Positions 6,765 through 13,504 of a stretch of DNA of 29,061 nucleotides are shown one piece after another. Under the pieces are notes generated by a model. That model ran no database searches and was not told where the DNA came from. It worked only from the letters and a program-made list of their open reading frames with translations. Made by a program: the position numbers and the translations under genes. The DNA is from DATBAK01 sp038240075 (GTDB lineage: Bacteria > Actinomycetota > Acidimicrobiia > IMCC26256 > PALSA-610): positions 1 to 29,061 of the forward strand of contig JBBSEC010000057.1 of NCBI GenBank assembly GCA_038240075.1, given 5' to 3'. Every line of letters begins with the position of its first letter. The stretch's first letter is position 1.

Positions 6765-9584
6765 GTGGCGAAGTCGGCGCAGATCCTGACCAGACGCCGA
6801 CTCGCGAAGCGTTACCTGGTCGCCGGCCTTTGCATCGTCATGGTCGCCTTGCTGGCAGGCTTCGCGATGCTCATTCGCCGCAATGACTCCGCGGCCCGCG
6901 GCGCGCTCGCCGCGCGTTACGAGACCCGCGCGGTGTTGTCGGCCTCCTTCGCGCAGAGCTACGTGAACGACCTTGCCGCGCGCGAACGGAGCCAGGCGGA
7001 GCGGTTGCTCGCGAGCCCGCATGTCGACCAGCCGACGTTCGAGAACGTCGTCAAGTCGTTCGATTTCGAAGCGGGAGTGTTGGTCGACCAGCACGGCAGG
7101 GTGCTGCAGGTGTGGCCGCCCGACAGTAACGCGATCAGCAGCGACATGGCGGCCGAGTACGCGAGCCTGCGAACCGCGGCCGCGGGCCACGGAGGGGTGA
7201 CGGTCTCATCGGGAACCAGCGGCGAGCGGGTGACGGCCGTCGCCGTCCCGTACCAGACCGATACGGGCACGCGGGTGTTCAGCGGCGCGTTCTCGCCGGC
7301 CGCGACGCCGCTCGGCGCGTTCCTCAACTCCGGGATCTTGAGCAGTGGAGGAACCGCGTACCTCGTCGAGCGCTCGGGCAACATCCTGGCGACGTCGGGT
7401 GGCGCGACGCGTACCCAGTCGGAGCTGGCGCGGTTGCCGCTCGGCACGTCCGCATGGGCCGCGCAGACGGGCTCGGAGACCGCCGCGGTCGCCGACGTTC
7501 CCGACCTTCCGTGGCGGGTCGTGCTCGTCGCCCGGAGCGCGGCGCTCTACGCGCCCGTGACCGGTGGCCACTGGGCACCGTGGGCCCTGTGGTTGGCGCT
7601 GGCTGCGTCGGAGATGCTTGCGGTCGTGTTGTTCGTCCGCCTCGGTCGGGCGCGCACCGCCGCGGCGTCGACGGCGCGGACCGACGCGCTGACCGGGCTC
7701 CCGAACCGGCGGGCGATGCAGGAGCTGCTCAACCGCGCGGCCGCCACGTCGGCGCGTCACGGCACGCCGCTGGCCGCGCTCATGATCGACATCGACTCCT
7801 TCAAGGCAATCAACGACGAACATGGTCACGACGTCGGCGACATCGTGATCCAGGCGACCGCGACGGCACTCGAGGAAGCGACCCGGGAAGCCGACGTTGC
7901 CGGACGGTGGGGCGGCGAGGAGTTTCTCATCCTGCTCCACCACGCCGACGACGCGAGCGTGCGGGTCATCGCCGAACGCGTTCGAATGACCATCGCGACC
8001 GCGAAGGTTCCCGGGCGCCCGAACATCGGCGTGACCGCGAGCGTCGGGTTGGCCCTGCTTCGCGACGGTGACACGGCGCAGATGGTGCGCGAGGCCGACG
8101 GGGCGTTGTATGTGGCCAAGGCCAACGGCCGCAATCGCGTCGAGGCCGCGACCGTCTCGGCGGGAACAACGGGGGCCGGGGCCCGAGCGGCGCACTTGTA
8201 CCATGCCCGGGTGTCCGAGCCCGCGCCCGAACCCGCGTCCGAACCAGCGTCCGAACCCCGTGCAGACCGAGACGTCTTCCGCGCGCCGTACGGCACGCGC
8301 GACGTGCTGGCACCGGAGTCGGATCGCTGGCAGGAGCTGGTGGCGTGCTTCGCGGATCGGGCCCGCCGCTTCGGATACGGGTTGGTGCTGACCCCGATCT
8401 TCGAGCACGCGGAGGTGTTCCACCGCGTCGGTGAGAGCACCGACGTGGTCAGCAAGGAGATGTACGAGTTCGAAGACCGCGGCGGCCGCCGCCTCGCGCT
8501 GCGGCCCGAGGGCACCGCATCGGTCGTGCGGGCGTTCGTGCAGAACCACCCGCCCGTCCCGTGGAAGTGCTGGTACCTCGCGCCCAACTTCCGGGCCGAG
8601 CGCCCGCAGAAGGGCCGCTACCGCCAGCACTACCAGGTGGGAGCCGAGGTGTTGGGTGTCGATGATCCCGACGTCGACGTCGAGGTCATCGCGCTCGTCT
8701 GGGGCTTCCTCCGCGACCTTGGCCTCTCGCAGACCCGCCTGCTCCTCAACTCGATGGGCGACGCCGACAGCCGCGCCCGCCACCGCGTGGTGCTGCTCGA
8801 ATACCTGCGCGGTCACGCCGACCTCCTGGGCGACGAGATGGCGCGCGCGGAAGCGAACCCGTTGCGCATCCTCGACTCGAAGCGGACCGACTGGCAGCGG
8901 CTGCTCGAAGCCGCGCCCCAGCTCGGCGACTACCTGAGCGACGAGACCGCGGAGCATTTTGCGCGCGTGCAGGCGGGCCTGCGTGCGCTCGACATCCCGT
9001 TCGAGCTCTCGCCCCGCCTCGTGCGCGGCTTCGACTACTACACGCGCACCACGTTCGAGCTGCAGAGCGACACGATCGATGCCGCGCAGAACGCGCTCGG
9101 CGGTGGCGGTCGCTACGACCGGCTCGCGGAGGAGATGGGTGGCCCACCGACCCCGTCGATCGGCTTCGGCGCCGGGATCGAGCGCATCCTGCTCGCCTGC
9201 GACGCCGAAGCGGCGTTGCCGCCGCGCGCGGCGCGCGTCGAAGCGTTCGTGATCGATCTGCTGCCCGACACGTCCGACGCGACCGTGCTGCTCAACGAGT
9301 TGCGCGAACGCGGGCTCGCCGCCGACCGCGCGTACGGCGGGCGCGCGGGGAAGAAGCAGTGGTCGGCCGCCGACAAGTCGGGCGCGTCGTTCGGTGTGAT
9401 GCTGGCGCCGCGGGAGCACGCGGTGGGCAACGTCGCGGTGAAGGACCTCCGTTCGGGCGAGCAGGTCGACGTGGAACGCACCAAGGTGGCCGATTGGCTG
9501 CTCGAGAGATCCGGAGCGGGCGCGCGGTCATCCGACGAGAAGGCTGCGCACCCTGAAACGAGCCGAGGAAGCACGCGACAGTGA
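6765..9584 (+). CDS. Membrane diguanylate cyclase (GGDEF) in one open frame with histidyl-tRNA synthetase
   Basis: From GTG 6765 a single frame of 939 codons encodes a GGDEF protein and then HisRS with no stop between. Residues 17-37 and about 270-293 are membrane helices bracketing a roughly 230-residue extracytoplasmic sensor region, perhaps Cache-like. The GGDEF domain follows: TDALTGLPNRR at its start, active-site GGEEF at 383-387, and an inhibitory RxxD site (READ, 374-377) exactly five residues upstream. It should therefore be an active, product-inhibited c-di-GMP synthase. An EPAPEPASEP linker leads to HisRS from about residue 483. The gene follows the pilin operon and has its own sigma-28-like promoter. 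Either the fusion is real or a stop was lost through mutation or sequencing error; the sequence as given shows a fusion. Confidence 0.8.
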   Translation: MAKSAQILTRRRLAKRYLVAGLCIVMVALLAGFAMLIRRNDSAARGALAARYETRAVLSASFAQSYVNDLAARERSQAERLLASPHVDQPTFENVVKSFDFEAGVLVDQHGRVLQVWPPDSNAISSDMAAEYASLRTAAAGHGGVTVSSGTSGERVTAVAVPYQTDTGTRVFSGAFSPAATPLGAFLNSGILSSGGTAYLVERSGNILATSGGATRTQSELARLPLGTSAWAAQTGSETAAVADVPDLPWRVVLVARSAALYAPVTGGHWAPWALWLALAASEMLAVVLFVRLGRARTAAASTARTDALTGLPNRRAMQELLNRAAATSARHGTPLAALMIDIDSFKAINDEHGHDVGDIVIQATATALEEATREADVAGRWGGEEFLILLHHADDASVRVIAERVRMTIATAKVPGRPNIGVTASVGLALLRDGDTAQMVREADGALYVAKANGRNRVEAATVSAGTTGAGARAAHLYHARVSEPAPEPASEPASEPRADRDVFRAPYGTRDVLAPESDRWQELVACFADRARRFGYGLVLTPIFEHAEVFHRVGESTDVVSKEMYEFEDRGGRRLALRPEGTASVVRAFVQNHPPVPWKCWYLAPNFRAERPQKGRYRQHYQVGAEVLGVDDPDVDVEVIALVWGFLRDLGLSQTRLLLNSMGDADSRARHRVVLLEYLRGHADLLGDEMARAEANPLRILDSKRTDWQRLLEAAPQLGDYLSDETAEHFARVQAGLRALDIPFELSPRLVRGFDYYTRTTFELQSDTIDAAQNALGGGGRYDRLAEEMGGPPTPSIGFGAGIERILLACDAEAALPPRAARVEAFVIDLLPDTSDATVLLNELRERGLAADRAYGGRAGKKQWSAADKSGASFGVMLAPREHAVGNVAVKDLRSGEQVDVERTKVADWLLERSGAGARSSDEKAAHPETSRGSTRQ
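8199..8204 (+). promoter_or_regulatory. Internal -10 box for hisS alone, probably leaderless
   Basis: TACCAT fits TANNNT and ends 6 nt before GTG 8211, the expected first codon of free-standing HisRS. The spacing matches the apt promoter. It sits inside the open frame, between the GGDEF and HisRS domains. Confidence 0.45.
8211..9584 (+). CDS. hisS: Histidyl-tRNA synthetase
   Basis: If translated from GTG 8211 this is a 457-residue class II synthetase that charges tRNA-His, close to normal family length. The N-terminus is a Glu/Pro/Ala repeat (EPAPEPASEPASEP) before the core RAPYGTRDVLAPE. Visible motifs are RPEGTASVVRA near residue 98, motif 2 (NFRAERPQKGRYRQHYQVG) near 126, the histidine-specific LVRGFDYYTRTTFEL near 270, motif 3 (GFGAGIERIL) near 318, and a C-terminal anticodon-binding domain. 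The same frame is open upstream into a diguanylate cyclase, so a longer fused form is possible. The internal leaderless -10 supports an independent start. The stop overlaps the aspS GTG (GTGA). Confidence 0.93.
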   Translation: MSEPAPEPASEPASEPRADRDVFRAPYGTRDVLAPESDRWQELVACFADRARRFGYGLVLTPIFEHAEVFHRVGESTDVVSKEMYEFEDRGGRRLALRPEGTASVVRAFVQNHPPVPWKCWYLAPNFRAERPQKGRYRQHYQVGAEVLGVDDPDVDVEVIALVWGFLRDLGLSQTRLLLNSMGDADSRARHRVVLLEYLRGHADLLGDEMARAEANPLRILDSKRTDWQRLLEAAPQLGDYLSDETAEHFARVQAGLRALDIPFELSPRLVRGFDYYTRTTFELQSDTIDAAQNALGGGGRYDRLAEEMGGPPTPSIGFGAGIERILLACDAEAALPPRAARVEAFVIDLLPDTSDATVLLNELRERGLAADRAYGGRAGKKQWSAADKSGASFGVMLAPREHAVGNVAVKDLRSGEQVDVERTKVADWLLERSGAGARSSDEKAAHPETSRGSTRQ

Positions 9585-11389
9585 ACACGGGAACGTTTGC
9601 AACCATGATGCGCACGCACCGGGCCGGCGACCTCCGCATCGGCGACGTCGACGGCGAGGTCACACTCTGCGGATGGGTCGCGCACCGGCGCGACCACGGC
9701 GGAGTGGTGTTCCTCGACCTGCGTGATGTCGCGGGCACGCTGCAGGTCGTCGTCGATCCCACCACGCCCGGATGCGAGGACGCGCACCGCGTCCGCAGCG
9801 AATGGGTGCTGCAGATCCGGGGCCGCGTTCGCCCCCGACCCGACGGCACGGTCAACCCCGACATGCCGACCGGCGAGATCGAGGTGTCGGCGGCATCGCT
9901 CGTGGTGCTGTCGGAATCGGAGCCGATCCCGTTCCCGCTCGACGACCGCACCGACGTCGACGAGGTGTTGCGCCTGCGCCACCGGTATCTCGACCTTCGG
10001 CGCGCCCCGATGCAGCGCAACCTGCGCATCCGGGCCGAGGTGAACCGGGGCGTGCGCATCGCGATGGAAGCACAGGGCTTCGTCGAGGTCGAGACGCCGA
10101 TGCTCATCGCGTCGACACCCGAAGGCGCCCGCGACTTCGTCGTGCCGTCGCGGTTGCAGCCCGGTTCGTTCTACGCGTTGCCGCAGAGCCCGCAGCTGTT
10201 CAAGCAGCTGTTGATGGTCGGCGGCTTCGACCGCTACTACCAGATCGCCCGCTGCCTGCGCGATGAAGACCTGCGCGCCGACCGGCAGTTCGAGTTCATG
10301 CAGCTCGATGCGGAGATGAGCTTCGCGGGCCAGGACGATGTCATCGAGGTGATCTCCGAGGCGATCGCCACGGTGGCTGAGACGGTGCGCGGCGACACGA
10401 TCCCGCCGATCGAGCGGATGACGTGGCTCGACGCGATGGAGCGCTTCGGCTCCGACAAGCCCGATCTGCGCTTCGCCATGGAGCTCGTGGAGCTCTCCGA
10501 GGTGTTCGCCGCGACCGAGTTCCGCGCGTTCGCAGGCGCGGAGGTGGTGAAGGGGATCCTGGTCGACGGGCAGGGAGATCTGTCGCGCTCGCGCGTCGAC
10601 GCGCTCGTCGACCGCGCCAAGGAGCTCGGCGCGGCCGGGCTCGTCTGGATGCGTGTGGTCGCGCGTCCTGATCGCGATCAGTCGGTGCTCGAGTCGCCGG
10701 TCGTGAAGTTCCTGTCGGAGGCCGAGCAGCTCGGCGTCGTCGACGCGCTCGGCGCGAAGCCCGGCGACCTCGTGCTGATCGCAGCCGGCGACCGCGCGAC
10801 GACGCGCGTCGTGCTCGGCCAGCTGCGGCTCGATCTCGGACGGCCGCCGGTCAGCGAAGGACCGCTGCGCTTCGTGTGGATCGTCGATTTCCCGCTGTTC
10901 GAAGCGCTGAGCGACGACGGCCGGCCGATCCCCGCGCACCACGCGTTCACGATGCCGCACGCCGACGACATCGACCGGCTCGAGAGCGATCCGCTGTCGG
11001 TGCGCTCGCAGTCGTACGACCTCGTGCTCAACGGTTGGGAGCTGGGCTCGGGCAGTGTGCGGATCCACCGGCGCGACATCCAGGCGCGCGTGTTCGCGTT
11101 GCTCGGCATCGAGGAGCAGCAGGCGCAGGAGCGCTTCGGTTTCCTGCTCGACGCGTTCCGCTACGGCGCGCCGCCGCACGCCGGGTTCGCGTTCGGCCTC
11201 GACCGCCTCGTTGCCGTGCTCGCGGGCGAGGAGAACATCCGCGAGGTGATCGCGTTCCCGAAGACGCAGTCGGGCAGTGACCCGCTCACCGATGCGCCGA
11301 CGCCCATCGACCCGATCCAACTGCGCGACCTCGGGCTGCAACTGCGCGTGGCGCCGAAGAAGGCCGAAGTTCCGAGAGCGCAGGGTTGA
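9581..11389 (+). CDS. aspS: Aspartyl-tRNA synthetase
   Basis: This 602-residue bacterial-type class II AspRS charges tRNA-Asp. It has an N-terminal OB-fold anticodon domain (VTLCGWVAHRRDHGGVVFLDLRD), the catalytic core with LPQSPQLFKQLLMVGGFDRYYQIA and CLRDEDLRADRQFEF, the internal GAD insertion expected of bacterial enzymes, and motif 3 AFGLDRLVAVLAG near the end. GTG 9581 overlaps the hisS stop and has GAGGA about 11 nt upstream; ATG 9605 or 9608 is an alternative start that trims eight or nine residues. Whether it is discriminating or also charges tRNA-Asn cannot be decided here. hisS-aspS adjacency is common in bacteria. Confidence 0.96.
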   Translation: MNTGTFATMMRTHRAGDLRIGDVDGEVTLCGWVAHRRDHGGVVFLDLRDVAGTLQVVVDPTTPGCEDAHRVRSEWVLQIRGRVRPRPDGTVNPDMPTGEIEVSAASLVVLSESEPIPFPLDDRTDVDEVLRLRHRYLDLRRAPMQRNLRIRAEVNRGVRIAMEAQGFVEVETPMLIASTPEGARDFVVPSRLQPGSFYALPQSPQLFKQLLMVGGFDRYYQIARCLRDEDLRADRQFEFMQLDAEMSFAGQDDVIEVISEAIATVAETVRGDTIPPIERMTWLDAMERFGSDKPDLRFAMELVELSEVFAATEFRAFAGAEVVKGILVDGQGDLSRSRVDALVDRAKELGAAGLVWMRVVARPDRDQSVLESPVVKFLSEAEQLGVVDALGAKPGDLVLIAAGDRATTRVVLGQLRLDLGRPPVSEGPLRFVWIVDFPLFEALSDDGRPIPAHHAFTMPHADDIDRLESDPLSVRSQSYDLVLNGWELGSGSVRIHRRDIQARVFALLGIEEQQAQERFGFLLDAFRYGAPPHAGFAFGLDRLVAVLAGEENIREVIAFPKTQSGSDPLTDAPTPIDPIQLRDLGLQLRVAPKKAEVPRAQG

Positions 11390-11394
11390 TCGCC

Positions 11395-12801
11395 GTGGCG
11401 CAGAAGGTCGACCTGTTCGCCAGCGCCGTCGAGGACCGCCTCGCGCGCCGAGCGCCGCTGGCCGCCCGGCTGCGCCCGCGCAACCTCGACGAGGTCGTCG
11501 GCCAGGAGCAGCTGCTCGGCGAGGGCCGCCCGTTGCGGGTGCTCATCACCTCCGACCGGCTCACGTCGCTGATCCTCTGGGGGCCGCCGGGCACGGGGAA
11601 GACGACGATTGCACGGCTCGTCGCCGGCGCGACGAGCAAGGCCTTCGAGCCGCTCTCGGCCGTGACGGCGGGCGTGAAGGACGTGCGCGAGGTCGTCGAG
11701 CGGGCGAAGGGCCGGCTCGGTGAGCAGGGCCGCGGCACGATCCTCTTCCTCGACGAGGTGCACCGCTTCAACCGCACCCAGCAGGATGCGCTGCTCCCGC
11801 ACGTCGAGGACGGCCTGCTCGTGCTCATCGGCGCGACGACCGAGAACCCGTTCTTCTCGCTCACAGGCCCGCTGCTCTCACGATCGACGCTGTTCCGGCT
11901 CGACGCGCTCTCCGCGGCCGACCTCGTGACCGTGATGCAGCGCGCGCTGACCGACCGCGACCGCGGTCTGGGCAAGGAACCGACCGAGATCGACGCCGAC
12001 GCGCTGGAGCATCTCGCCGACCGGTCCGAAGGCGACGCGCGTCACGCGCTCACGTGTCTCGAGCTCGCGCACGCGCTGGCGATCGAGACGGCGCGCGCAC
12101 GCGCTCCGGAGGAGCCTGGCGTCGACGAGCCGCCGCCGCGCATCACGATCGTCGAGGCCGAAGCCGCGCTCGCGATGCGCGTGCTGCGCTACGGCGACGA
12201 CGACCACTACGACGTCGTGTCGGCCTTCATCAAGAGCATCCGCGGGTCGGATCCCGATGCCGGTCTCTACTGGCTGGCGCGGATGCTCGAAGCGGGCGAG
12301 GACGCCCGGTTCATCGCGCGGCGCCTCGTGATCCTTGCGTCGGAAGACGTCGGCATGGCCGACCCCACCGCGCTACTGGTTGCCGACGCCGCGGCCCGGG
12401 CCGTCGAGCTGGTCGGGTTGCCGGAGGCTGCCATCAATCTGGCCCACGCCGTCATCCATCTGGCGCTCGCGCCGAAGTCGAACAGCGTGATCACGGCGCT
12501 CGGTGCGGCCCAGGAGACCGTGCGCCGCCTCCCGGCCGGTGCGGTGCCGCCGCACCTGCGTGACTCCCATTACCCGGGCGCGAAGACCCTCGGGCACGGC
12601 GACGGCTACCAGTATCCTCACGACACCGAAACGGGATGGGTGGCGCAGGAGCACGTGCCGGGCGAGGTGGCCGGAACGCGGTTCTACCGGCCCGGCCGTC
12701 ACGGTGCGGAGCACGACGCCGTCAAGCGCTGGAACGCGATGCGGGCCGGTCTCCAGAATCCCGAGCCGGCCGAGGAGGTGGACAGCGATGTCGACGAGTG
12801 A
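11395..12801 (+). CDS. rarA: Replication-associated recombination AAA+ ATPase RarA/MgsA
   Basis: This 468-residue cytoplasmic ATPase related to clamp-loader subunits acts at stalled replication forks. It opens with PLAARLRPRNLDEVVGQEQLLG, typical of RarA, followed by Walker A GPPGTGKTT near residues 63-71, Walker B ILFLDEVHRFN, sensor 1 GATTENPFF, and the C-terminal tetramerisation region containing GLYWLARMLEAGEDARFIARRL and YPHDTETGWVAQEHVPGE. GTG 11395 is preferred because AGGG lies about 9 nt upstream. TTG 11386, overlapping the aspS stop, would add three residues. The end overlaps the next gene by 14 nt. Confidence 0.94.
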   Translation: MAQKVDLFASAVEDRLARRAPLAARLRPRNLDEVVGQEQLLGEGRPLRVLITSDRLTSLILWGPPGTGKTTIARLVAGATSKAFEPLSAVTAGVKDVREVVERAKGRLGEQGRGTILFLDEVHRFNRTQQDALLPHVEDGLLVLIGATTENPFFSLTGPLLSRSTLFRLDALSAADLVTVMQRALTDRDRGLGKEPTEIDADALEHLADRSEGDARHALTCLELAHALAIETARARAPEEPGVDEPPPRITIVEAEAALAMRVLRYGDDDHYDVVSAFIKSIRGSDPDAGLYWLARMLEAGEDARFIARRLVILASEDVGMADPTALLVADAAARAVELVGLPEAAINLAHAVIHLALAPKSNSVITALGAAQETVRRLPAGAVPPHLRDSHYPGAKTLGHGDGYQYPHDTETGWVAQEHVPGEVAGTRFYRPGRHGAEHDAVKRWNAMRAGLQNPEPAEEVDSDVDE

Positions 12802-13222
12802 TGTGGTGGCGATCGTCGCGGCCGTCGTCGTCGCCATCCTCTCCGGCGCACTGGTCATCGCGCTGATCTCGCTGTCCTCGGCGTTGCGCTCGCTGCGCGC
12901 GGCGACCGATCTCCTGCGGGAGGAGACACTCCCGATCGTCGCCGAGCTGCATCGGGCCGTCGCCGACACCGTTGAAGAGGTGGAGCGGGTCGACCGGATC
13001 ATCACCGCGGCGGAAGGCCTCGGCGACCGCGTCGACGGCGCGTCGCGGCTCGCGTACCGCGCGATCGGCAGCCCGGTCGTGAAGGCGATGGCATTCGGCG
13101 CCGGCGTCTCGCAGGCGACGCGCCGACTCCGGGGGATCAGCAACGAGCAGCCGGTCCCGGCAACGGGATCGCGCTCGGTGAAGGCGCCGCGCCATCGGCG
13201 GCGGCGAAGCGGAGGCTCGTGA
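12788..13222 (+). CDS. Small membrane protein, DUF948-like
   Basis: This 144-residue protein has one N-terminal membrane helix (about residues 6-28, VVAIVAAVVVAILSGALVIALI). A helical, probably coiled-coil segment follows (LRAATDLLREETLPIVAELHRAVADTVEEVERVDRI), then a basic tail ending RHRRRRSGGS. This matches the general layout of DUF948 proteins, which are often found near alaS and ruvX in actinobacteria; their function is not established. ATG 12788 is fixed by GAGGAGG at 12772-12778, 9 nt upstream, although it overlaps rarA. Confidence 0.75.
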   Translation: MSTSDVVAIVAAVVVAILSGALVIALISLSSALRSLRAATDLLREETLPIVAELHRAVADTVEEVERVDRIITAAEGLGDRVDGASRLAYRAIGSPVVKAMAFGAGVSQATRRLRGISNEQPVPATGSRSVKAPRHRRRRSGGS

Positions 13223-13494
13223 TGTTCAAGCGCACCCGTTGGATGGTCGTCGGCTACAGCCTCGGCGCCACGACGTCGTACCTCGCGGCGCGCCGACTGC
13301 GGCGCACCGCGGCCCGCTACGCGCCGAACGAGGTCGCGAACCGCGTCGGAGCCACGGTCGGCGGCACCGCCCGTTCCGTTCAGAACGCGGTGTCGCAGGG
13401 CCGCGAAGCCATGCGCGACCGCGAGGCCCAGCTCCGCACGACGCACCGCATCGATGCGGGCGCGAGCACGCGCCATCGAACGCGCGCGACGTGA
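13222..13494 (+). CDS. Small basic hypothetical protein
   Basis: This 90-residue protein starts at ATG 13222, with GGAGG at 13211-13215 as ribosome site. A short hydrophobic N-terminus (WMVVGYSLGATTSYLAARRL) is followed by an Arg/Ala-rich helical region. I recognise no catalytic motif. It sits between the DUF948-like gene and alaS, where actinobacteria often carry a small uncharacterised gene of this type, so it probably belongs to the same transcript. GTG 13219 is an alternative start. Its 3' end lies 10 nt before the alaS start. Confidence 0.6.
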   Translation: MFKRTRWMVVGYSLGATTSYLAARRLRRTAARYAPNEVANRVGATVGGTARSVQNAVSQGREAMRDREAQLRTTHRIDAGASTRHRTRAT

Positions 13495-13504
13495 GCGTCT
13501 GAGC

